Program-made: the position numbers and the translations under genes
Assembly (NCBI GenBank): GCA_016840285.1
Contig: JAEOSR010000050.1
Span: 1-64,000 of the forward strand
DNA length: 64,000 bases
Source of the DNA: Candidatus Hodarchaeota archaeon
GTDB taxonomy: Archaea; Asgardarchaeota; Heimdallarchaeia; Hodarchaeales; Hodarchaeaceae
Reading direction: 5' to 3'
The notes under the pieces: model-generated
Database searches by the model: none
Told to the model about the DNA's origin: nothing
The model's input: the letters and a program-made list of their open reading frames with translations, nothing else
In this document: in pieces, positions 56,308 to 64,000 of the stretch
Layout of the letters: each line of letters starts with the position of its first letter
Position numbering within the stretch: position 1 is the stretch's first letter

Positions 56308-58275
56308 TTAGATATTGAACTCAGACAATATTTCTCTTTTATGAAGAGGAGTTAATCGATATATCTTGAAAACCAGATCATCGATTTCTTTCTCCAATTG
56401 AAGAATCCTCGGATTTAACTCCCTTCTCTCCCCTTTTATTGATTCTATTTCTTGGGCTAAGGAAAAAAATCTTTGATACTGGGATTGAAGCATCTTAGCT
56501 TTTTCACCAACCTGATTCACTAATGTTACTTCGTTGTTTGTAATTGGTACTTTGATGGGGAGACGCAAGAACTTCTTTTGGGTGAAATGAGGAAAATCTT
56601 GACGATAGGGATCTGCAAATTCTATAAAAAAGAATTTATCCATCAATTTCGAGTTCAACACTCCCATAATATATTCCAAGGTGACAGACACATTTTTCTT
56701 TAATTTAAAGAGATATACGACTTGATTAACCCACCTATTTTCATAGTCAATTGCAGTCCTAATTCCATATCCAGTTTTTCTAAGGAGAAGCTTAGGGCCT
56801 TGATAAAGAGCTGGATCCTTATAATTGATTCCAATACGAGCTGGGTCGATATATTTATGATTCTTAATATAGTATCTCTGGATGTGATGCCCAACTAGAA
56901 AAGGTCTATCTCGTTCAGGTTGTTGAGGGTTATCAAATACAATATAATCAGTCTTATCATTTTGAGTGATTTCTTTTTGGCAATTTGGACATTTTTTCCA
57001 TTTTATACCATCTGTGTTAAAACGACTGGGTGGAGAGGACCACCATCCACATGAGGAACACTGTACTATTTTACCATTTCTATTAAGTTCTACTCCTCTA
57101 GCGTTCTCAACAAAATCTCCTAATGGTTTTACTTGGATTTTGTCATGATAAAGGTCTTTTTCTACCATTCTTTTGAATTCGTTATATCCAATTGAAAAAA
57201 TGTTAAATTGATAATCATCACAGAGAAAACGTTTCTGGTAACAGGAAATGGTTGGAAGAGAAGATAATGATTTATTTCCTTTCTTTAAACTTCCTTTCAT
57301 TTTTGGTATGATATGCCGAATAGTTTCAATTTTGTGATCAGGGGGGGATAATCCTTTCTCTGCTATAATAATCATACATGGTTGAGTTATTTCTGGGAAA
57401 ATATTCTCCCCCAGATTAACGATTTTTATAATTTTGCATGTTTCCAATATGAATTTCCGGACTTCAATATAGTTCTCATTTAAAAGCAATGTATTTGGAA
57501 TTACAAACCCTAGACGACCACCCTCATTCAGAGCTTTCAAACTTCTCTCAATGAAAAGGCTCCAGGAGTCAAATTGTTGGATTCCAACACGATAGGAGCT
57601 TATTAGATCAGAAGAAAATAATCCTGCTCCCCATGGAGGATTTCCAATAATTATATCAAATTTGCCTTTAATTTCTGGAAATATTGTTTCCCATGGTATT
57701 GGTTGGATATTTGAGGAAATTCGGAATTCTTCAGTTAATTTTGTCGTTAAATTCTTCTTAATCCGTTTCTCAATTTTAGTTATACATTGTTGCTCCTCTT
57801 CACTTGAAAAAGTCAGAGTCCCATCTATATAATGTCTTTTATATTGAAGTCGCAGCTCTTCGAGGGGAGAGGAGTCAAATTGGAGGGAATAGGAAGGTGG
57901 AGGAATAAGTGCATTGAAACTTTTAAGATTTACATTGAAATTAAGGCAATTTAGGTTCTTTTGAGTTTCGACAATTTGAATGGGGTCAATGTCTATTCCA
58001 TATAATTGATCAGCAATTATTTTCCTTCTAATTCTTTCTGAGGATTCATTAAACTTCTTGATCTGTCCAAAATGGGATGACAAGAACTCTAAAGCTCGAA
58101 CCAGAAATATTCCCATTCCACACGCAGGATCAAGTATCTTTAGCGAGGAAATCTTATCAGAACTTGTTTTAAGGAAATAGCCAATTGTCTGCTCAATAAT
58201 ATAATTTACAATATAAGTTGGAGTATAATATTGGCCAAGTTTCTTACTTTTTAACCTGGTCCGTTTTGTCATCAC
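56308..58275 (-). CDS. Eco57I/TaqI-type DNA adenine methyltransferase with zinc-ribbon insert
   Basis: The 655-residue enzyme starts KKLGQYYTPTYIVNYI, then LDPACGMGIFLVRAL (SAM motif I), DQLYGIDIDPIQ, FDIIIGNPPWGAG (catalytic NPPW), and a C-terminal target-recognition-like region (PYRQDFPHFTQKKFLRLP). A zinc ribbon (CSSCGWWSSPP... KKCPNCQKE) sits near residue 400. There is no N-terminal PD-(D/E)xK nuclease as in type IIG enzymes. It may be an orphan methyltransferase. It lies between the ECF-like and histone genes on the same strand. Confidence 0.85.
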   Translation of the reverse strand: MMTKRTRLKSKKLGQYYTPTYIVNYIIEQTIGYFLKTSSDKISSLKILDPACGMGIFLVRALEFLSSHFGQIKKFNESSERIRRKIIADQLYGIDIDPIQIVETQKNLNCLNFNVNLKSFNALIPPPSYSLQFDSSPLEELRLQYKRHYIDGTLTFSSEEEQQCITKIEKRIKKNLTTKLTEEFRISSNIQPIPWETIFPEIKGKFDIIIGNPPWGAGLFSSDLISSYRVGIQQFDSWSLFIERSLKALNEGGRLGFVIPNTLLLNENYIEVRKFILETCKIIKIVNLGENIFPEITQPCMIIIAEKGLSPPDHKIETIRHIIPKMKGSLKKGNKSLSSLPTISCYQKRFLCDDYQFNIFSIGYNEFKRMVEKDLYHDKIQVKPLGDFVENARGVELNRNGKIVQCSSCGWWSSPPSRFNTDGIKWKKCPNCQKEITQNDKTDYIVFDNPQQPERDRPFLVGHHIQRYYIKNHKYIDPARIGINYKDPALYQGPKLLLRKTGYGIRTAIDYENRWVNQVVYLFKLKKNVSVTLEYIMGVLNSKLMDKFFFIEFADPYRQDFPHFTQKKFLRLPIKVPITNNEVTLVNQVGEKAKMLQSQYQRFFSLAQEIESIKGERRELNPRILQLEKEIDDLVFKIYRLTPLHKREILSEFNI

Positions 58276-58310
58276 TTAAACACCGCATCCGTTCCCCCTA
58301 GATTGTGGAA

Positions 58311-58343
58311 AAAAGAGGGAAGTTAAGAATTAACTCCCTTTTT
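58311..58343. terminator. Hairpin terminator between the histone gene and the methyltransferase
   Basis: gggaagttaa (58317-58326) and ttaactccc (58330-58338) pair with a bulged A and a three-base loop. An A-run lies to the left (58309-58314) and a T-run to the right (58339-58343). Read on the minus strand, this is a hairpin followed by a U-tract after the histone stop at 58380. Confidence 0.5.
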
Positions 58344-58379
58344 GATTAAACTTCTACGGAAGCAGATTTCACTTTGGAA

Positions 58380-58808
58380 TTAAGGCATTATATCCGTGTC
58401 TTTGAGCGTCTTACGTTTTGCATGGCGAGCGATATCAATAGCACCCTTCGCCAAAGTATAGCAGTAAGATTCGAGTTGCGAGTTCAAATAGTCCACAGCA
58501 TCAGCTGATACTCGAGAAGCACCAGATTCACGAATTACTCTCTCAACGCGAGCTTTGGCAAAGGCTCGGGATTTGGGGCCAGTTGGGCTCATTTTAGGAA
58601 CACCAATCTTTGATACAGCTAGTTTGATATCATCAGCTTGGACAGTTTTCCGACCAGCTGTGCCAGCTAAGTTAATTGCGGTTTTACTCACGCCACCGCC
58701 GAATTCTGCGCATAATTCATCCATACGTACAATCGCTTTCGCGGAGATTCGTTCTGCACCAGCAGATTTCATAATTGCTTCAATTCGTGCTTTTGCAAAT
58801 GTTGCCAT
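58380..58808 (-). CDS. Histone doublet (two fused histone folds)
   Basis: Two histone-fold units lie in one 142-residue chain. Unit 1 (about 1-70) reads FAKARIEAIMKSAGAERISA, then AIVRMDELCAEF, then AGRKTVQADDIKLAV. Unit 2 (about 80-142) reads FAKARVERVIRESGASRVSADAV, then YLNSQLESYCYTLAKGAI, then AKRKTLKDTDIMP. Both keep the L2 R/K-T pair region and the DD/TD end; unit 2 stops just after it, so its last helix is missing. Most archaeal histones are single units that dimerise. GGTG lies eight bases before ATG 58808. Confidence 0.88.
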   Translation of the reverse strand: MATFAKARIEAIMKSAGAERISAKAIVRMDELCAEFGGGVSKTAINLAGTAGRKTVQADDIKLAVSKIGVPKMSPTGPKSRAFAKARVERVIRESGASRVSADAVDYLNSQLESYCYTLAKGAIDIARHAKRKTLKDTDIMP

Positions 58809-59414
58809 TTTCTTTTCACCTTTTCTACATTCTACCTAATGAGTTTAGTAGAAGGTCTAGATCATTCACTCGTTCGTCAGTTTAAAAGCTTTTACCTTTG
58901 AAATGAAAAATATGGCCTAATGTCGTGGTAGTACACCATTCATTCGCTAAGGTAAAAATGCCATTATGTTTGTACTTCTGATAACATGAAGTAAAGCGAC
59001 TTTATCTTTAGGAGGTCTCTCTTCTAAAAAACAAGGCTATTCCATGCTTTATTACACTCTACTTTCTTTGGCTCTACTTGCATCATGTGAGCGAATGCTG
59101 ACTTTTATGAACACAAACGTACATGTTCAAAAAAATAAGAGATAAGAAGAACTGTTATATCGATTATTTAGTCAGCTGTTTCTGAAGTGGATAGATAGAC
59201 TTCATAATTAGCCCAACGAATCCTATCATTAACGGAAGGGCTTGAATTGGCCTATTTGGGAAATATTAAGTTGAATTATCAAAATTGATTTATTTCCTGC
59301 GCGATCTTATGTTGATAATTATATTAATAATATGAATATACATTTATTGAAGTAAAAAGTCTTAGAGATTTTGCTGAGTTAATCTTATTAATAATTAACT
59401 AGATAGGTGGTCTT
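58809..59414. other. 606-base intergenic region between histone and cation-exchanger genes
   Basis: No convincing gene was found. On the minus strand gcttttaaac (about 58883-58892) could be the histone TATA box. On the plus strand a GGAGGT at 59011 has no close start codon. A 33-codon frame (59044-59145) has no good ribosome-binding site. AT-rich DNA at 59300-59400, with taggtgg before ATG 59415, is probably the exchanger promoter and ribosome-binding site. Confidence 0.4.
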
Positions 59415-60629
59415 ATGAAATTCACAAATCGTGATAGAATTATTTTCATCGTTTTTGCAATCCTGATTGCTATTTTTCTGATTTCTAGAAAAGCTCTCGA
59501 TCCATTTCTATTGATTTTGTTTATATTAATCGGATTAACAATAGCAATTCTAGCTTCAGAAAAAGCTGTCGGAGGAATGGAGATGCTTGGTAAGAAACTT
59601 GGTCTAACGCCCTATGTTTCTGGTGTATTGTCAAGTTTGGCGAGTAATACACCTGAATTGGCTATTGGTGCTTTTGCAATATTGAGTGGTAAAGTAGAGT
59701 TTGCCATTGCCTTTATTATTATTGCTACTGGATTTAATATTCTTATGCTCGGATTATTAGTAATTATTGGGAATTTAAAAAGAAAAACTGCAATAATAAT
59801 TCCCGAAGAAGTAGTTGAGATTGAGGTTCCGATTGTTAGAGTAGCGATTGTTATTGTTGGTTCCATTTTTGTTTATGGAATTGTGCTATTTGCTATTGAG
59901 GTTTTTCAAATAGCTACCTCTCCTCAAACTGGAGATATTGTACACAGTCCACCCTTCTTACCCTATGAAGCAAATATCATAATGGTCGTTGTTTACCTGT
60001 TTTATCTATTTTTTATTTTAAGGCACAATCTCCAAAAGAAAGCTCAGACTATTATAGAGAATCAGGAAAAAGGAGAATCTAATGATACTGAACATCCAAT
60101 CAGTCGTAATTTCTTAATATCTGTGTTAGTTTTAGCCTTTATAATGATCTTTTTTGCTGGTGAAATGATCTCCTCTTCAGTTGAACTTTTTCTCGATCAG
60201 TCCCCCTTTCTTGACGAATTTCAATTAGCATTTTTCATCGGTGCAGCAGCGTCCATTCCAGAACATGCAATTGCTCTTCTCGCTGTTCGACATGAAGGAG
60301 GAATCGAACTAGGATTAGGTAACCTTATTGCTGGGAGTATGCAAAATCTACTATTGATGACTGGTTTAGTATCTCTATTTTCGTTTATTGGATCACAAAT
60401 CGGAATAGAGGGCAACGATAGCAGGGGCATCCCATTAGTTCATGAGGTTGTTGGAGAAGCTCCCATCCCGTTCCTTTTAGTACAATTTGGCTTTGCATGG
60501 CTATTATTGTTTCTAATAAAGTCATCAATGACTGACGATAGACGTTTAGATATATATGAGGGATTTACTATCACCGTTGCTCAATTATTTGTCTTTGTTA
60601 TTTTTCTACGTGGAATTCTAGCTTTTTGA
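59415..60629 (+). CDS. Calcium/cation exchanger (CaCA superfamily)
   Basis: The 404-residue protein has about ten membrane helices and two alpha-repeats, the ion-binding elements of Na+/Ca2+ or H+/Ca2+ exchangers: repeat 1 SGVLSSLASNTPELAIGAF and repeat 2 IGAAASIPEHAIALLAV, followed by LGNLIAGSMQNLLLM. A hydrophilic loop lies near residues 205-230. AGGTGG precedes ATG 59415. A Ca2+-type P-ATPase gene converges from the right, so both may control cellular calcium. Confidence 0.82.
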   Translation: MKFTNRDRIIFIVFAILIAIFLISRKALDPFLLILFILIGLTIAILASEKAVGGMEMLGKKLGLTPYVSGVLSSLASNTPELAIGAFAILSGKVEFAIAFIIIATGFNILMLGLLVIIGNLKRKTAIIIPEEVVEIEVPIVRVAIVIVGSIFVYGIVLFAIEVFQIATSPQTGDIVHSPPFLPYEANIIMVVVYLFYLFFILRHNLQKKAQTIIENQEKGESNDTEHPISRNFLISVLVLAFIMIFFAGEMISSSVELFLDQSPFLDEFQLAFFIGAAASIPEHAIALLAVRHEGGIELGLGNLIAGSMQNLLLMTGLVSLFSFIGSQIGIEGNDSRGIPLVHEVVGEAPIPFLLVQFGFAWLLLFLIKSSMTDDRRLDIYEGFTITVAQLFVFVIFLRGILAF

Positions 60630-60639
60630 AAATTAAAAT

Positions 60640-60675
60640 GAGAAGTCTCCTTATGTCGCTTCTCTTTCCTTTTTC
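60640..60675 (+). terminator. Hairpin plus T-rich terminator after the exchanger gene
   Basis: gagaag (60640-60645) and cttctc (60659-60664) form a six-base stem, followed by tttccttttt. It ends the exchanger transcript and abuts the minus-strand small gene whose stop is at 60683. Confidence 0.4.
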
Positions 60676-60682
60676 ATCATTT

Positions 60683-60820
60683 TCAACATAGATATCTTAG
60701 AACTCTTTCTTTATCTAATTTCATTTTTAATTCAGCAATTATTGTTCTTTTTCTCTCTGCATCTGTTATATACTTTCTATACTTTCTAGGGCGACCTTTA
60801 TCCTTAGTGCTTGAATACAT
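60683..60820 (-). CDS. Small basic protein with AT-hook-like motif
   Basis: A 45-residue frame on the minus strand begins MYSSTKDKGRPRKYRKY and continues as a charged helix (DAERKRTIIAELKMKLDKERVL). GRPRK is the AT-hook core that binds the minor groove of AT-rich DNA. A TATA box (atttatatac, minus strand, 60851-60860) lies about 30 bases before the ATG, giving an almost leaderless transcript. It is too short for length-based gene calling. A DNA-binding or regulator role is inferred. The frame is open further upstream to a TTG. Confidence 0.5.
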   Translation of the reverse strand: MYSSTKDKGRPRKYRKYITDAERKRTIIAELKMKLDKERVLRYLC

Positions 60821-60850
60821 GAAATATCTATACTTTTCATACCACAACGA

Positions 60851-60860
60851 GTATATAAAT
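60851..60860 (-). promoter_or_regulatory. TATA box of the small AT-hook-like gene
   Basis: Read on the minus strand the sequence is atttatatac, matching archaeal box A. It is 31-40 bases before the ATG at 60820. Confidence 0.45.
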
Positions 60861-60932
60861 TTTCACATAACAAAACGAAGAAGAAGACAAACTCCTTTTA
60901 AAAGGGATTAGTGTAGGTATAGATTTTTCCCT

Positions 60933-63704
60933 TTAACCACCTATTGATGGCTGAGAACGATCAGCTACCTTTGATTGAGCTAATTTAACAAGATCTAAAA
61001 GGACAAAACCAATGATAACAATAACAAAGATCATTACCCAATTTGGGAATGAGAGTGCAACAAAACCGAATATCTGAGCTAACGGTTCAACATACACAAT
61101 GAAAAGGTGAAGGATAAACGCTGAGAATACGGCTGCTAACAGATAAAAGTTATTAATGGGATTTGTTAAGAATACACTCTTTCCATCAGGAGCTCGTGAA
61201 ACAAAAACTTGAAACAATTCGAAAACAACTGAAACTGTTAAAGCTAAAGTTCTAGCGAGAGCCAAAGTTTCAGGATTCTCAAGAGCGGCTGGATCGAATT
61301 GCAAAAAGAGGAACATTGTAGCTAAAAATGAAATGATACCTGCAACTAAAGAGAAGATTAAGATTTCCCCAAGCATATTACTTCTTCGTCCTCTTGGTTC
61401 TCGTTTCATGATCTCTGGATCCCCAGGATCTACTGATAAAGCAAGAGCTGGAAGACCATCAGTGAGCAGATTAATCCATAAAATTCCTAAAGCTAAATAT
61501 GGTGAGGGTAATCCCAGTATTACTGTCGCTGTGAAGACAACTAAGATCTCGTCAAAGTTTGAGCTAAGTAAATAGCGAATAAACTTTTTCATGTTGTCAT
61601 AAATTGTACGTCCTTCTTCTACTGCTGATACAATCGTTGCAAAATTATCATCCATAAGTACCATATCACTAGCTTCTCGCGCTACATCAGTTCCAGTAAT
61701 TCCCATGGCGACACCAATATCTGCCTTTTTTAGAGCTGGAGCATCGTTTACTCCATCACCTGTCATAGCAACAACCAGATCAAACTCATCTTGGAGTGTT
61801 TGCACGATTCTACGTTTGATTCCTGGGGAAGCACGAGCACAGACATCTAAGTCTTTCAAAACTTCAATGAACTCTTCATCACTCATCGCTTCAAGCTCGG
61901 ATGAAGTATGAGCTAGGTAAAATGTATCTTCGTATGGCTTTAGATCTAGAGATTTGGCAATAGCTAGTGCTGTATCTAATTGATCCCCTGTAATCATAAT
62001 GATTCGAATACCAGCATTTTTACATTTTGCTATGGCTTCTTCGACTTCAAATCGTGGAGGGTCAATCATACCAATTAATCCAACAAAAGTCATATTCGTT
62101 TCGACAATATCTTCAGTAAAATCAGTCAGATCATTTGATAGATTTCTTTGTGCTACCCCTATTACACGAAAAGCGCGGCTCCCTAATTGTTTATTCGCTT
62201 CAGTAATTTCTTCACGCATTCTATCATCGAGGGAAACTACAGAATCTCCCATAAGAATGTGAGAACAATGATTTAGGACAATCAGGGGTGATCCTTTCAT
62301 GAACGCCCAGGTTTCTTCTAAGTCTGGTCTTCTTCTACTAAAGACCATTGTCATGCGTTTACGATCACTATCAAAGAATATCTCACCATCTTTTTTCAAT
62401 TCATATCCCGCTTCCCACCGATTCATAAGTGCAGCTTTCATAGCGGTTACGATAAGGGCCCCTTCGGTAGGATCACCCTCACAAGTCCATTCATTAATCT
62501 TTGAGGAATAATTAATTGTTGAAGTATTACATAGTGCACTAGCTTTTATAGATTGATAGAGGTCTTTGTGTTGTTTGACATCTAATTTTTCATTATCATC
62601 CATATGTATAAAATTTCCTTTTGGTAAATACCCTGTACCAGTCACCTCTACAAAGCCTAGAGCGGGGGTCCAAATCCGCTGAACAGTCATTTTATTCTGA
62701 GTAAGTGTTCCAGTTTTATCTGTACAAATTACCTCTACGCTTCCTAATGTCTCAACAGCTGGTAATTTTCGAATTACTGCCTTTTTTCTGGCCATTCTTT
62801 GTACTCCAATAGCCAAAGTAAGAGTTATGGCAGCTGCTAATCCTTCAGGAACAGCAGACACTGCTAGGGCAATAGTTGTTTCAACAACCTCAATGATACT
62901 TTCCTCTAATCTTCCGATTTGAGCAATAAAAACAATAAAAACAACCACAATCACAATAATACCAAGAATCTTGCCTAAACGGGATAACTGGGTCTGTAAG
63001 GGAGTTTCTTGCTCCTCAGTTTCTAGTGTTGATTGTGCAATCTTCCCCATTTCTGTTTTCATACCAGTGTTTACTACAAGTGCTTTGCCTCTCCCTTTCA
63101 CAGTAGTCGTACCCATAAAAGCGGTATTAGTCCTATCCGCAATAGGAATAGGTTCATCAAGTATTGGAGCTATGGTCTTATCGACAGGTACCGACTCGCC
63201 TGTCAGAAGACCTTCTTCTACTCTAAGGCGACTAGCTTCAAAGATTCGTCCATCAGCAGCAATAGTCTCTCCCTCATACATCAATAAAACATCCCCAGGA
63301 ACAAGATCTCGTACATCTGCACGAGTTTCTCTTCCGTTTCTAATTACTAGAGTATCATCCCCCGTAAGCTCCTTTAACTTTTCGAGGGCTGCCTCCGCAC
63401 GATATTCCTGAATAAAACCTAAAATTCCATTTAATAATACAATTATTACGATAATTAAAGCCTCAATATAGTCACCAAAGAGAAGTGATACCATAGTAGC
63501 TCCAAGAAGCAGAATTACAATAAAATCCTTGAATTGAAGAAGGAACATCTTGAAAGGAGATACTTTTTCTCCAGAGACTAATTCATTCGGGCCGTATTCG
63601 GTCAATCTGCGTTGAACTTCTTCTGTAGATAATCCATTTTCCAGATTGGTGTCAAGCTCTTTTGTGAGAGTTTCAATATTCAATGAATGAAATAAATGCT
63701 CCAT
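60933..63704 (-). CDS. P-type Ca2+-transporting ATPase (type IIA/SERCA-like)
   Basis: From ATG 63704 the 923-residue protein has the P-type ATPase motifs: LLTGESVPVDK (actuator TGES), SAVPEGLAAAITLTLAIGVQRMA (membrane helix 4 with PEGL), ICTDKTGTLTQNKM (phosphorylated Asp), MTGDGVNDAPALKKADIGVAMG, and about ten membrane spans. VAREASDMVLMDDNFATIV is family-typical. The PEGL context and total layout fit Ca2+ pumps. The frame extends 14 codons above 63704, but MEHLFHSLN is the natural start for this family. The pump faces the cation exchanger gene. Confidence 0.88.
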   Translation of the reverse strand: MEHLFHSLNIETLTKELDTNLENGLSTEEVQRRLTEYGPNELVSGEKVSPFKMFLLQFKDFIVILLLGATMVSLLFGDYIEALIIVIIVLLNGILGFIQEYRAEAALEKLKELTGDDTLVIRNGRETRADVRDLVPGDVLLMYEGETIAADGRIFEASRLRVEEGLLTGESVPVDKTIAPILDEPIPIADRTNTAFMGTTTVKGRGKALVVNTGMKTEMGKIAQSTLETEEQETPLQTQLSRLGKILGIIVIVVVFIVFIAQIGRLEESIIEVVETTIALAVSAVPEGLAAAITLTLAIGVQRMARKKAVIRKLPAVETLGSVEVICTDKTGTLTQNKMTVQRIWTPALGFVEVTGTGYLPKGNFIHMDDNEKLDVKQHKDLYQSIKASALCNTSTINYSSKINEWTCEGDPTEGALIVTAMKAALMNRWEAGYELKKDGEIFFDSDRKRMTMVFSRRRPDLEETWAFMKGSPLIVLNHCSHILMGDSVVSLDDRMREEITEANKQLGSRAFRVIGVAQRNLSNDLTDFTEDIVETNMTFVGLIGMIDPPRFEVEEAIAKCKNAGIRIIMITGDQLDTALAIAKSLDLKPYEDTFYLAHTSSELEAMSDEEFIEVLKDLDVCARASPGIKRRIVQTLQDEFDLVVAMTGDGVNDAPALKKADIGVAMGITGTDVAREASDMVLMDDNFATIVSAVEEGRTIYDNMKKFIRYLLSSNFDEILVVFTATVILGLPSPYLALGILWINLLTDGLPALALSVDPGDPEIMKREPRGRRSNMLGEILIFSLVAGIISFLATMFLFLQFDPAALENPETLALARTLALTVSVVFELFQVFVSRAPDGKSVFLTNPINNFYLLAAVFSAFILHLFIVYVEPLAQIFGFVALSFPNWVMIFVIVIIGFVLLDLVKLAQSKVADRSQPSIGG

Positions 63705-63909
63705 GGAAAAGACGCTCCTGCATTTAGATCGTTTAATTATATTCAATTAAAAAATGTGATTTTTCTAGAACGATGGATTTTTAGGAGTAATGAGAAATGA
63801 AATACATTATGAAAAGAATCGAAACATTTTTTTGCCAAAAAACAATAAGAATGGAACCAGTATTTGAAGTTCTAAAGTATTATAAAAATGTTAGGATTGG
63901 AATCGATAC

Positions 63910-64000
63910 ATGTCACTCCACGAATTACTAACTGATGATATAGAAGAATTCCCTGTCTCCCAAACAATAAAAATGGTTGCTGGAAAGCGGTTAGCAAAAA
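63910..64000 (+). CDS. N-terminal part of a gene running off the right edge
   Basis: ATG 63910 opens a frame of 30 codons (MSLHELLTDDIEEFPVSQTIK) that continues past the window end. A TATA-like attataaaaa (about 63878-63888) stands 22-32 bases upstream. The first residues look like a soluble protein with an acidic helix; too little is seen to name a family. Confidence 0.45.
   Translation, partial: MSLHELLTDDIEEFPVSQTIKMVAGKRLAK

Noticed and set aside
59044..59145. A 33-codon frame with a hydrophobic start
   Set aside because: No good ribosome-binding site or TATA box, and the sequence shows no family-like motif.
1..64000. CRISPR array, tRNA or rRNA genes
   Set aside because: No regularly spaced repeats and no tRNA-like T-loop (GGTTCRAATCC) or rRNA segments were seen by eye; a covariance-model search would be needed to exclude intron-bearing tRNAs.

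Overview
The window looks like a piece of an Asgard archaeon chromosome, possibly of the Heimdallarchaeia; that rank is a guess. AT-rich DNA carries archaeal-type genes: Dph2, a SufBC pair, an archaeal histone and ribosome-binding sites of the GAGGTGAT type. Alongside them are eukaryote-like parts: an Arf/Ras-like GTPase fused to a longin-like domain, several other longin/roadblock-like proteins, two PARP-type zinc fingers in one protein, and both halves of the saccharopine lysine-degradation pathway. No tRNA, rRNA, CRISPR array or intact transposon was seen.

Layout. 0-6.3 kb: a KaiC-like ATPase and a three-gene operon (HyuA, HyuB, glycerate 2-kinase) with 4-bp overlaps. 6.5-15.5 kb: small signalling and information genes (SGNH hydrolase, longin-like protein, PARP-finger protein, metallophosphatase, tandem longin-like protein, Dph2, coiled-coil/winged-helix protein, tyrosine recombinase, GNAT). 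15.6-19.2 kb: two paralogous multi-span membrane proteins with longin-like tails, one overlapping a methyltransferase gene. 19.4-27.4 kb: three DNA methyltransferases, the saccharopine pair, a TnpB remnant and an OB-fold protein. 27.4-38.2 kb: two MFS transporters around a PAS sensor, sufB-sufC, the GTPase-longin fusion, and a sugar kinase-aminotransferase pair. 38.4-48.8 kb: a large surface protein and a divergent cluster (alcohol dehydrogenase, SCP2 protein / AOR, PlsC-like acyltransferase, acyl-CoA ligase, MoaD). 49-64 kb: CheR, RuBisCO-like protein, M6-type surface protease, tiny zinc ribbon, ECF S-component-like protein, a fourth DNA methyltransferase, a histone doublet, a Ca2+/cation exchanger, a small AT-hook-like protein and a Ca2+ P-type ATPase.

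Themes. Longin-like domains appear in five proteins in four architectures: alone, in tandem, after seven membrane spans (twice), and after a small GTPase. This suggests a membrane-linked GTPase signalling or trafficking toolkit. The 42-49 kb cluster reads as an alcohol to aldehyde to acid to acyl-CoA to acylated-lipid route. Three genes (tandem longin, GNAT, CheR) each become a full-length family member if one base shift is allowed, and a fourth (longin at 7.2 kb) has an in-frame stop followed by open frame. These are either recent lesions or consensus errors. Three small genes or gene-like frames were read directly from the DNA at 1050-1148, 55315-55467 and 60683-60820.
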